Assembly (NCBI GenBank): GCA_035478795.1
Contig: DATIJJ010000058.1
Location: 1 to 16,151 of the forward strand
Source of the DNA: DATIJJ01 sp035478795
GTDB taxonomy: Bacteria; Pseudomonadota; Gammaproteobacteria; DSM-16500
Length of the DNA stretch: 16,151 nt
Direction of reading: 5' to 3'
Shown: piece by piece, positions 1-6,406 of the stretch
Layout: every line of letters begins with the position of its first letter
How positions within the stretch are numbered: the stretch's first letter is position 1
Translations under genes and position numbers: made by a program
The notes under the pieces: model-generated
Databases searched by the model: none
Seen by the model: only the letters and a program-made list of their open reading frames with translations
What the model was told of the DNA's origin: nothing

Positions 1-7
1 ACACTGG

Positions 8-32
8 ATGCCAGCTAAAAGCACGCTGGCAT
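8..32. repeat. Dispersed palindromic repeat, copy 1
   Basis: An inverted repeat with 8-bp arms (ATGCCAGC at 8-15, GCTGGCAT at 25-32) and a 9-nt loop (16-24). It is followed by GACA. The same core and the same kind of A-rich loop recur at 4458-4490 in the same orientation, so this is a dispersed REP-like element rather than a chance hairpin. The left flank reads CTGG instead of the TGTC of copy 2, so the outer arms do not pair here. It ends just before the symporter gene and could end transcription from an upstream gene outside the window, but no T-run follows. Confidence 0.7.
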
Positions 33-40
33 GACAGCTT

Positions 41-1201
41 GTGAGTGGGGGAGTTGTGTTTCGTAAAATGCCGTTTGTCCTGATTTTCGTAATCATTGCT
101 GCATTGTTATTGGGAAAGTTTGTTTCATATGAAACAAAACAGATTTTCTATGCAATCAGTCTCACCATCAAATCGCTTATTATTTTTTTATTGCCATTGA
201 TTATTTTCGGGTTGTTATTTAAAACGATGGTGAGTCTTGCGCGTCGTGCAACGCTCATTATTTTGCTGGTGCTTTTTTGCGTTTGTTTTTCGAACGTCAT
301 TTCCACTTTTTTAAGTCACTTTGTCGGCGAGTGGGTTTATCATCTGGATTTGTCTCTCGTCAAACCGGATCGTGCGCGTGCACTCTCCCCCGCATGGACA
401 TGGGAATTTCCAACGCTCATTGCCAATGACAGGGCGATGCTCGCCGGTATTGTAACCGGTATTTTTCTCGGTCTTTTTCAATCGACAACGGTGCAGCGTC
501 TTGCGGATCAACTGGACTGGCTTGTTTTAAAAATACTGGCGAGTTTTGCCTGGCTCATTCCACTTTTTGTGGCGGGTTTTATGGTGAAGTTGCAATACGA
601 TGGCGTGGTGCAACTGATTTTTAAAGATTATCTCCTGATTTTGGCCACGATCGCACTCGCACTCATCGCGTATTTATTATTTTTGTATGTGGCATTTAAC
701 CGGTTTAATTTCAAAAAAACAGTATTATGTCTTCGAAATTTGTTGCCTGCGGCCATTGCCGGATTCGGTGCGATGTCGAGCGCTGCTGCCATGCCGTTAA
801 CCATTGCAGGGGCTGAGGCCAATGCAAAAAATAAAAATCTGGCGGGTTCTGTCATCCCGCTTACCGTGAATATTCATTTAATCGGGGATTGTTTTGCGAT
901 TCCGATTTTTGCGTATGCGGTCATGAAAAGTTATGGTATGGCAGAACCGTCGCTCATGGTTTATCTTGTTTTTTTGGCATATTTTGTGATTGCGAAATTT
1001 TCGGTGGCAGCGGTTCCAGGTGGCGGCATTCTTGTGATGTTACCCATTCTTGAAAAGCATTTGGGCTTTAATGCAGAAATGCTTTCTTTGATGACGGCGC
1101 TTTATGTTTTATTTGATCCGGTGATTACCTGTGCGAATGTGTTGGGTAATGGTGCCTTCTCAAAAGGAATTGACGTGCTTTCGGATGTGTTAAAAAAATG
1201 A
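41..1201 (+). CDS. DAACS/SLC1-type cation:amino acid or dicarboxylate symporter
   Basis: A polytopic inner-membrane transporter of 386 aa from this start. The N-terminal half holds hydrophobic helices (about residues 10-26, 38-62, 70-92, 133-147, 160-182, 198-218). The C-terminal half carries the re-entrant-loop elements of the glutamate-transporter fold: a Ser/Ala-rich tip SSAAAMP (246-252), a degenerate NMDGT-equivalent (N277-I-H), VPGGG (325-329), and the last helix with D359, T363 and N366. These three align with GltPh D394, T398 and N401. The arginine that binds the substrate carboxylate in GltPh (R397) is I362 here, and the Na-site Asp of NMDGT is His279, so a substrate other than Asp/Glu, or altered ion coupling, is inferred. 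The start is uncertain: GTG 41, GTG 56 and ATG 68 are in frame, and the purine tract GGGGGAG (47-53) lies 2 nt before GTG 56 and 14 nt before ATG 68. glyA follows after 10 nt, suggesting co-transcription. Confidence 0.8.
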   Translation: MSGGVVFRKMPFVLIFVIIAALLLGKFVSYETKQIFYAISLTIKSLIIFLLPLIIFGLLFKTMVSLARRATLIILLVLFCVCFSNVISTFLSHFVGEWVYHLDLSLVKPDRARALSPAWTWEFPTLIANDRAMLAGIVTGIFLGLFQSTTVQRLADQLDWLVLKILASFAWLIPLFVAGFMVKLQYDGVVQLIFKDYLLILATIALALIAYLLFLYVAFNRFNFKKTVLCLRNLLPAAIAGFGAMSSAAAMPLTIAGAEANAKNKNLAGSVIPLTVNIHLIGDCFAIPIFAYAVMKSYGMAEPSLMVYLVFLAYFVIAKFSVAAVPGGGILVMLPILEKHLGFNAEMLSLMTALYVLFDPVITCANVLGNGAFSKGIDVLSDVLKK

Positions 1202-1211
1202 GGGAAGCGAG

Positions 1212-2465
1212 ATGTTTAAAACGATTTCTCTGAAAGAACTGGATCCTGCGATTGATGATGCGATCCGAAAAGAAGAACAACGTCAGGAAGATCACGTTGA
1301 ATTGATTGCCTCCGAAAATTATGTGAGCCCTTGTGTGCTCGAAGCACAAGGTTCGGTGTTAACCAATAAATATGCGGAAGGGTATCCCGACAAGCGCTAT
1401 TACGGTGGTTGTGAATTTGTGGATATTGCTGAAAAACTCGCGATCGAGCGTGTGAAAAAATTATTTGGCGCAGCGTATGCGAATGTGCAGCCGCATTCCG
1501 GATCGCAAGCGAATGCCGCGGCTTATGCAGCCCTCATTCAACCGAATGATGTCGTGCTTGGCATGAGTCTCGCGCATGGCGGTCATTTGACGCACGGTTC
1601 GCCGGTTAATTTTTCCGGAAAACTTTATCAATTTTATTCGTACGGTCTCGATTTAAAAACCGGTTTGATTGATTACGAGGAAGTCGAACGTCTTGCGCAT
1701 GAACACAAACCCAAATTGATTGTCGGTGGTTTTTCTGCGTATTCACGAATCGTGGACTGGCAAAAATTACGAGATATTGCTGATAGCGTGGGTGCGTTTC
1801 TCATGGCGGATATTGCGCATGTCGCCGGTCTTATTGCGGTGGGTTTATATCCATCCCCTGTGAATATTGCCGATGTCACGACATCGACGACGCATAAAAC
1901 ATTACGCGGACCGCGCGGTGGATTGATTCTTGCCAAAGCCAATCCGGAGCTTGAAAAAAAGTTGAATTCAGCTGTTTTTCCGGGCGGTCAGGGTGGCCCG
2001 TTGATGCATGTGATTGCGGCGAAAGCGGTGGCGTTTCAGGAAGCGCTGCAACCTGATTTTAAACAGTATCAACAACAGGTGTTAAACAATGCGCGCGCAA
2101 TGGCTTCTGTCATGATGGAGCGCGGATTTAACATTGTGAGTGGCGGGACAGACAATCATTTATTTTTAGTCGATTTGATTCAAAAAAATCTGACTGGCAA
2201 GGATGCTGAAGCGGCCCTCGGCCGCGCTTATATTACCGTGAATAAAAATGCGGTGCCCAATGATCCGCAATCGCCTTTTATCACGAGCGGCTTGCGTCTG
2301 GGCACACCGGCTGTGACGACCCGAGGATTTAAGGAAGAAGACTGTCGACAACTGGCCATTCAGATTTGTGATATTCTGGGTGATCTTCAAAATGAAAATA
2401 CCATAGCACGTGTTCGTCAAACTGTGTTGGAAGTGTGTGAGCGTTTTCCCGTTTATCAGTCATAA
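1212..2465 (+). CDS. glyA: Serine hydroxymethyltransferase
   Basis: A cytoplasmic PLP enzyme that interconverts serine plus tetrahydrofolate with glycine plus 5,10-methylene-THF, the main source of one-carbon units. The 417-aa length equals that of E. coli GlyA and the key residues fall at the same numbers. These are the PLP-binding Lys229 in TTSTTHKT, Asp200 and His203 in the MADIAHVAG stretch, and the N-terminal LIASENYVS signature (31-39). RGPRGG follows the lysine. The ATG is preceded by AGGGAAG at a suitable distance. It lies 10 nt after the symporter gene and 23 nt before the first HAD-like paralog, so all may form one transcript. In many gammaproteobacteria glyA is next to nrdR; here nrdR is about 12 kb away on the other strand. 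Its last codons (AGTCATAA) appear again before the second HAD-like gene, a trace of the duplication there. Confidence 0.97.
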   Translation: MFKTISLKELDPAIDDAIRKEEQRQEDHVELIASENYVSPCVLEAQGSVLTNKYAEGYPDKRYYGGCEFVDIAEKLAIERVKKLFGAAYANVQPHSGSQANAAAYAALIQPNDVVLGMSLAHGGHLTHGSPVNFSGKLYQFYSYGLDLKTGLIDYEEVERLAHEHKPKLIVGGFSAYSRIVDWQKLRDIADSVGAFLMADIAHVAGLIAVGLYPSPVNIADVTTSTTHKTLRGPRGGLILAKANPELEKKLNSAVFPGGQGGPLMHVIAAKAVAFQEALQPDFKQYQQQVLNNARAMASVMMERGFNIVSGGTDNHLFLVDLIQKNLTGKDAEAALGRAYITVNKNAVPNDPQSPFITSGLRLGTPAVTTRGFKEEDCRQLAIQICDILGDLQNENTIARVRQTVLEVCERFPVYQS

Positions 2466-2503
2466 ATGAAAATCGGAGGAAGTGAACCATGCCATCGAGC
2501 CAT
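2458..2503 (+). repeat. Leader repeat before tandem paralog, copy 1
   Basis: A 46-nt stretch running from the last codons of glyA through the Shine-Dalgarno GGAGG and the first five codons of the downstream gene. It matches 3276-3321 with three mismatches and no gaps. The identical distance to both start codons shows that the two gene starts derive from one ancestor. Confidence 0.85.
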
Positions 2504-3277
2504 ACAGAGAGTACTACTCGTGATAGTCAGTCAGAAATGAAAGAACCGGCAATAAAACATAAAGTTATTATTCTCGCGGATTATAAAAATTGTTTCGATA
2601 TTCTTTTTGATGAAATAACAACAGGGCTGCAGAATGTACCCGTGTGTTTGAAGATTGCTTCAGCGCTTAAGACAGATCTTAACCGCTATCTGGATGCGAT
2701 CACGTACAATGCCGATGTGGTGTTTTACAGTCTTGATGGAGCAGAAGAGAAAGGAAATAGTCCTGTCAATTTTCTGACACTGTGTAAACAAAGAGGCTGG
2801 TTATATCGTCATCTTGAAGGTAACCCTTTTGAAGGTGACATTGACGTGAGACATCTGGTTCAAGGGGTCTTCGAAGATATTACCGAAAATCATCCGGACG
2901 ACCACGAAAAAGAAATATTCTGTTTTTCAGGTCTCGTGAATGATGTTTTGTTCCCTCTGCGGAGACATTTTGTTCTTAATGCAAATGATCAGATTCCTCT
3001 TAATGCCACTTTTAATCTGGTTAAATTCAACTGGGCTGAAAAGCTTAAAGACGGTGTGATCCCCGAAGATACCATTGTGCATGAGCTGGGGTATGTGCGA
3101 CGCGCTCAAAGACCGATCGTTTCTGTTCTGGCGAACCCGCCTGTTCCTTCCCCTGTCAGTGTCCCGGTCAAGCAATCCACGGCGTGGCGTTTTTTTACTT
3201 GCTGCGTGGCTGATTCGCTTGAAGACATGGTGCGAATCGAGGGCCCGGCTATGAAGAGACAGGGTCAAGGGCGGTAG
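2489..3277 (+). CDS. HAD-like paralog A, putative pseudoenzyme
   Basis: A 262-aa protein of no family I can name with certainty. It is clearly paralogous to the next gene. Shared blocks are a hydrophobic strand followed by ADYKNCFDILF (30-40), a TDLNRYLDAIT helix (62-72), LCKQRGW (98-104), and a late block with FPLRRHF and KFNW. In the paralog these blocks carry residues like those of HAD hydrolases (DxD, GSRRQS, DD). Here each is altered: D31-Y-K33 in place of DxD, SLDG (81-84) in place of GSRR, and S147-G148 in place of DD. Loss of catalysis is inferred. The tail has a Pro/Val-rich linker (217-227) and RFFTCC (234-239), two cysteines after aromatic residues, matching the paralog's RLFCCC. 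No signal peptide or membrane helix is seen. The ATG has a strong GGAGG 9 nt upstream. Such soluble, lineage-specific proteins with cysteine tails in Legionellales can be type IV secretion substrates, but nothing here proves that. Confidence 0.7.
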   Translation: MPSSHTESTTRDSQSEMKEPAIKHKVIILADYKNCFDILFDEITTGLQNVPVCLKIASALKTDLNRYLDAITYNADVVFYSLDGAEEKGNSPVNFLTLCKQRGWLYRHLEGNPFEGDIDVRHLVQGVFEDITENHPDDHEKEIFCFSGLVNDVLFPLRRHFVLNANDQIPLNATFNLVKFNWAEKLKDGVIPEDTIVHELGYVRRAQRPIVSVLANPPVPSPVSVPVKQSTAWRFFTCCVADSLEDMVRIEGPAMKRQGQGR

Positions 3278-3321
3278 TCATAAATGACAATCGGAGGAAG
3301 TGAACCATGCGATCGAACCAT
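3276..3321 (+). repeat. Leader repeat before tandem paralog, copy 2
   Basis: The second copy of the 46-nt leader found at 2458-2503. It starts inside the stop codon region of paralog A and still holds AGTCATAA, which in copy 1 is the end of the glyA reading frame. Here that octamer is non-coding, so this copy is best read as the derived one. Confidence 0.85.
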
Positions 3322-4419
3322 GCAGGAAGCACCAGTGTCATGCAAAAAAAAATGAACGCGGTAACAACGAAAAAAGCATTTATCATCGGAGATTATGACA
3401 ATTGTTTCGATATTTTTTTTCGCGAGCTGAAAAATAAATTTGCCGGGCAGCCGGGGCTCCTGAATGTTCTTCTGGGGCTGGAAAAGGATCTCGGCACTTA
3501 TCTGGACTGGATAACGCGTGGTGCGACCGTTTATTTCATTAATGGGTCAAGAAGGCAATCCATTTCGTCTGATGAGGAAGGGAATGCGAGCAATAAAAAT
3601 GGTCTCTGTCTGCCAAATTATGTCGCGTTATGTGAAAAAAGAGGCTGGATATTATGCCAACGGTTGTATGCAGACAAAGTGAATAATGTGCCGTCCGGGA
3701 CGGCTTTTCAGAATCGCGAGTATGACTTTGGTGAGGAGCTCGACAAGCGATTGCTGCTTGAAGATATATTTGATGAGATCAGGAGAGATCATCCGAATGA
3801 CAGAGAGCTGCCGATTTATTTTTTTGATGATATGCTGAAAGGCATTTTGCTCCCGGTGAAGCAACATTTCGAAGCGGAAGAAAATAGTTTAAAAGTGCCG
3901 CCGAATGCGGTTTTTACGTTGGTTAATTTTAACTGGTTTGAACAGTTCAGGACCGGGTGGTTACCCAAAGAGACTATCGTGCGGGAAGTGGGAACGATAA
4001 AAGGGATACGAGAGTTGACGGAGCAGGACTTGAGAGCAAACCTGCTGAGTGTCTTGCCGCCTGGTACGCCGAGGCTATCTCCGCGTCATAAAGAAGTCGT
4101 TTTTCTTGCTTTTAATTATGTTCCGAATTTTGTCGCGCCGCCGCCATCGCCTGTGGTGGAAGTGGATTCGACTTCATCGTCGTCAAAAGATTCGTCTGTG
4201 TCTTCTTCCGTACCCACGACGGAAGAACCTTCGCCGCCCTCGTCGTTGACTGGCTCTGAGTCGGGTTCAGACCCTGCGACGCCTCCGGTCGGAAAAACCG
4301 CGCCGCGACTTTTTTGTTGCTGCCGAAAAAAGGTGCCGGTCGTTGAAGGGAGCGCATCGAATGATCATGTGCCACTGAGACGCTGGCGAAGGCGCGGCGG
4401 GCAGCGGGCGCAATTCTAG
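3307..4419 (+). CDS. HAD-like paralog B with Ser/Pro linker and Cys-basic tail
   Basis: A 370-aa paralog of the preceding gene. Residues 20-245 form the shared domain. A hydrophobic strand runs into GDYDNCFDIFF with D29-x-D31 (HAD motif I-like). A second strand ends in NGSRRQS (79-85, motif II-like), then NGLCLPNYVALCEKRGW (98-114). Another strand ends in FFDD (172-175, motif IV-like). Order and spacing suggest a HAD-superfamily fold acting on a phosphorylated substrate; this assignment is inference. Residues 277-327 are a Pro/Ser/Thr-rich low-complexity linker. It is followed by RLFCCCRKK (334-342), a cysteine triplet beside basic residues, and an Arg-rich end (358-368). A Cys cluster next to basic residues resembles eukaryotic S-acylation signals, so membrane targeting in a host cell is possible. 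Paralog A keeps the fold blocks and the Cys motif but lacks these acidic residues. Start: ATG with GGAGG 9 nt upstream. Confidence 0.7.
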   Translation: MRSNHAGSTSVMQKKMNAVTTKKAFIIGDYDNCFDIFFRELKNKFAGQPGLLNVLLGLEKDLGTYLDWITRGATVYFINGSRRQSISSDEEGNASNKNGLCLPNYVALCEKRGWILCQRLYADKVNNVPSGTAFQNREYDFGEELDKRLLLEDIFDEIRRDHPNDRELPIYFFDDMLKGILLPVKQHFEAEENSLKVPPNAVFTLVNFNWFEQFRTGWLPKETIVREVGTIKGIRELTEQDLRANLLSVLPPGTPRLSPRHKEVVFLAFNYVPNFVAPPPSPVVEVDSTSSSSKDSSVSSSVPTTEEPSPPSSLTGSESGSDPATPPVGKTAPRLFCCCRKKVPVVEGSASNDHVPLRRWRRRGGQRAQF

Positions 4420-4457
4420 CCTGCTGCACCGAGCGGGGAGAGATAAGTATTCGGTGA

Positions 4458-4490
4458 TGTCATGCCAGCTAAAAACATGCTGGCATGACA
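4458..4490. repeat. Dispersed palindromic repeat, copy 2
   Basis: A perfect 12-bp inverted repeat: TGTCATGCCAGC (4458-4469) and GCTGGCATGACA (4479-4490), with a 9-nt A-rich loop. It is the fuller version of the element at 8-32, in the same orientation. It lies 39 nt after the stop of the second HAD-like gene. It may fold in the mRNA 3' end and act like a REP element in transcript stability, but no T-run follows, so it is not a standard intrinsic terminator. Confidence 0.8.
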
Positions 4491-4607
4491 AAGAACCTTG
4501 ACTGAGGAAGTGTTAATAACTGTTTGATTATACAGGGAAATTTAGTTTCGCGGCTCGCCTGGTTTGGCCCGGATTTTTGTAAGTTATTGATTCTATTGAA
4601 GTTTTTA

Positions 4608-4640
4608 AAAAACCCGGGTTTGGCGATTTTAGGGGTTTTT
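4608..4640 (+). terminator. Possible intrinsic terminator after the glyA cluster
   Basis: AAAAACCC (4608-4615) can pair with GGGTTTTT (4633-4640) around a 17-nt loop, placing a T-run at the 3' side of the stem. The stem is only partly GC and the loop is large, so the call is weak. Position favours it: it lies after the last plus-strand gene of the cluster and before the convergent idi. Confidence 0.3.
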
Positions 4641-4646
4641 CATGTC

Positions 4647-4745
4647 ATCTCGCCACGTCGTCCCGCGGCTTGTCCGCGGGATCCAGAACTTTCTAACTGG
4701 ATCCCGCGGACAAGCCGCGGGACGACGTAAGCGGGGCCGCGAGAT
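4647..4745. repeat. BIME-like double hairpin element
   Basis: A 32-bp perfect inverted repeat (4655-4686 with 4697-4728) around a 10-nt spacer (4687-4696). Each arm is itself a hairpin: TCCCGCGG/CCGCGGGA pairs at 4661-4668 with 4674-4681, and at 4702-4709 with 4715-4722, each with a 5-nt loop. The whole therefore looks like two REP units in inverted orientation, as in BIMEs. A further 7 bp pair outside it (ATCTCGC 4647-4653 with GCGAGAT 4739-4745). The GC-rich core stands out from the neighbouring DNA. The right arm is translated as the end of idi. RNA read from either strand could form a very stable stem, so it may act as a two-way transcription barrier between the convergent glyA cluster and idi. 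Confidence 0.9.
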
Positions 4746-5265
4746 AATGCATTTCCAACTGTGCGAGAGCCTGTTTTAACCAGGGGGTGAACTGATCCGG
4801 CGTGCGGGTCATTTCATCTTTCAAATCCGGAAGCGTTATCCAGCGGGTTGCTGCGACTTCTTCCGGATTCACTTTAAAAACCGGGTCCGTCAGAAAACCG
4901 ACCAGCACATGATCCACTTCATTTTCAATCAACCCATTCTCAAAATGCGCGATGTAATGAAATTTCCCGACCCATTCAAGCGGTGTTGTCATGCCCATTT
5001 CTTCCAGCAAACGGCGTTCTCCGGCTGCCACAATGTCTTCATCCGGACGGGGGTGGGAGCAGCAGGTATTGGTCCAGAGCAGCGGCGAATGGTATTTGCC
5101 CCTTGCCCGTTGTTGCAGCAATAATTCTGTCGTAAGTCCCTGACGAAAAATAAAAACCGAGAACGCCCGATGGCAGAGACCCTGCTCGTGTACGAAGAGT
5201 TTTTCGGCGGTGCCGAGAAAGTTGTCCTCTTCGTCGACAAGCGCAATATGTTCAGTTGCTGTCAT
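4693..5265 (-). CDS. idi: Isopentenyl-diphosphate delta-isomerase, type 1
   Basis: A cytoplasmic, metal-dependent Nudix-fold enzyme that interconverts IPP and DMAPP, the last step needed to use mevalonate-derived IPP. Length is 190 aa (E. coli Idi has 182). In numbering that starts one residue earlier, at the TTG (5268), catalytic Cys70 lies in WTNTCCSHP and matches E. coli C67. Catalytic Glu117 in ENEVDH matches E116. The metal ligands H27, H33, H72 and E115 are all present. A Nudix-like helix is seen at AAGERRLLEEMG. ATG 5265 is chosen over the in-frame TTG 5268 because GGAAA lies 7 nt upstream. The native protein seems to end near LEMHYLA. The last residues, TSSRGLSAGSS, are encoded by one arm of the palindromic element, with the TAG stop in its loop. 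The gene is divergent from the mevalonate operon with a gap of about 70 nt. Confidence 0.95.
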   Translation of the reverse strand: MTATEHIALVDEEDNFLGTAEKLFVHEQGLCHRAFSVFIFRQGLTTELLLQQRARGKYHSPLLWTNTCCSHPRPDEDIVAAGERRLLEEMGMTTPLEWVGKFHYIAHFENGLIENEVDHVLVGFLTDPVFKVNPEEVAATRWITLPDLKDEMTRTPDQFTPWLKQALAQLEMHYLAAPLTSSRGLSAGSS

Positions 5266-5338
5266 CAATGATTTTCCAGTAAAATGGGCCGCGTTTCGTC
5301 TTATAACATAGAACCCTTTTTTGGATAACCATTATTTT
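5266..5338. promoter_or_regulatory. Divergent idi / mevalonate operon promoter region
   Basis: The only non-coding DNA between two divergent isoprenoid transcription units, so promoters for both should lie here. A TATAAC hexamer (5302-5307) could be the -10 of the plus-strand operon, and the overlapping TTATAA reads the same on the other strand. No good -35 is seen for either direction. I see no clear operator. The site is inferred mainly from gene arrangement. Confidence 0.35.
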
Positions 5339-6406
5339 ATGCGCTGGCACACATCAGAACAAATCGCAACCGTCCCCATGCGTCTCGTTGGCCCCCTGAT
5401 TTTCAATGGCCCGGAAGTGAATGCGGAATTGATGATTCCGCTCGCCACCTTTGAGACACCGCTATGGCCATCGACTCACCGCGGGGCGAAAGTGTGCTCG
5501 CTTTCAGGCGGCATACGCGCCGTGATTGTGGATGATCGCATGACGCGTTCCGTTCTGCTTGAAGCCGACAATATCGTCGATGCGTATGAAGCGATGCTCA
5601 ATTTACAACAACATCGGGAAGCGATGCAGACGATTATTTCAGAAACCAGTCGTTACGCCCGATTGCTCGATATGCACATTCAACAGAACGGCAATTTATT
5701 ATTCGTGCGTTTTGAATTTCATACGGGGGACGCGGCCGGACACAATATGTCAACACTCGCCGCCGATCGATTGCTTGAGTGGATTTTATTGCGGTTTCGC
5801 ACACTGAAATATGTGTCGATTTCCGGGAATTTTTGTTCGGATAAAAAAACCTCTGCGGTGAACGGAATGTTAGGGCGAGGTAAATATGTGGTTGCTGAAG
5901 TCAGGGTGCCGCTCGCGATTTGTGAAAGTTATTTAAAAACCACGCCTGAAAAAATCGTCCAGTTAAATATTAAAAAAAATCTGATCGGTAATATCATGGC
6001 GGGTGGATTACGCACGGCGAACGCGCATTTCGCCAATATGTTACTCGGATTTTATCTGGCAACCGGACAGGATGCCGCCAATATCGTCGAAGGTTCGCAA
6101 GGCATGGTGCATGCAGAAGTGCGAGGTCAGGATTTATATTTTTCCGTGACATTGCCGCATGTGATTGTGGGGACAGTGGGCAGCGGCAAGACGTATGATT
6201 TTGTCAGGGAAAATTTGAGGTTGCTCGGTTGTCTTGAAGAGCGCATACCGGGGGATAATGCAAGACGACTCGCCATCATTGTGGCCGGTGCTGTTTTATG
6301 CGGTGAATTGTCATTGCTCGCAGCACAAACAAGACCCGGTGAACTCATCAAATCACATTTAAAACTGGAACGCCGAAAATCCGGTCAGGGAGAACCTCGT
6401 GCTTAA
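5339..6406 (+). CDS. Hydroxymethylglutaryl-CoA reductase, class I type
   Basis: Reduces HMG-CoA to mevalonate with four electrons from NAD(P)H, the committing step of the pathway. Motifs follow the class I (eukaryote/archaeal) pattern rather than the class II pattern usual in bacteria: FCSDKKTSAVNGMLGRGKYVV, KKNLIGNIMAGG, GQDAANIVEGSQ, LPHVIVGTVGSGKT and a C-terminal GELIKSHLK. In numbering from the alternative TTG (5321), catalytic residues are E45 (LATFE), K188 (GRGK), K219 or K220 (KKN), D251 (GQD) and H346 (KSH). There is no N-terminal membrane anchor, as expected for a soluble prokaryotic form of about 355 aa. The usual ENVIG dimer motif is altered to SEQIAT. ATG 5339 is preferred to TTG 5321, but neither has a good ribosome site. 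The first gene of a five-gene operon, it overlaps mvaS by 8 nt. Confidence 0.9.
   Translation: MRWHTSEQIATVPMRLVGPLIFNGPEVNAELMIPLATFETPLWPSTHRGAKVCSLSGGIRAVIVDDRMTRSVLLEADNIVDAYEAMLNLQQHREAMQTIISETSRYARLLDMHIQQNGNLLFVRFEFHTGDAAGHNMSTLAADRLLEWILLRFRTLKYVSISGNFCSDKKTSAVNGMLGRGKYVVAEVRVPLAICESYLKTTPEKIVQLNIKKNLIGNIMAGGLRTANAHFANMLLGFYLATGQDAANIVEGSQGMVHAEVRGQDLYFSVTLPHVIVGTVGSGKTYDFVRENLRLLGCLEERIPGDNARRLAIIVAGAVLCGELSLLAAQTRPGELIKSHLKLERRKSGQGEPRA

Noticed and set aside
4049..4249. Plus-strand open frame inside the second HAD-like gene
   Set aside because: It is an out-of-frame reading of the Ser/Pro linker; the Arg-rich product is a by-product of composition.
4610..4621. 12-bp perfect palindrome AAACCCGGGTTT as a possible operator
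   Set aside because: It is a single site with no second copy near either promoter and lies after genes rather than before them; its left half is better explained as part of the weak terminator.
4524..4730. Plus-strand open frame of 68 codons between the second HAD-like gene and idi
   Set aside because: Much of it is the palindromic element, it has no ribosome site, and the product resembles no protein family.
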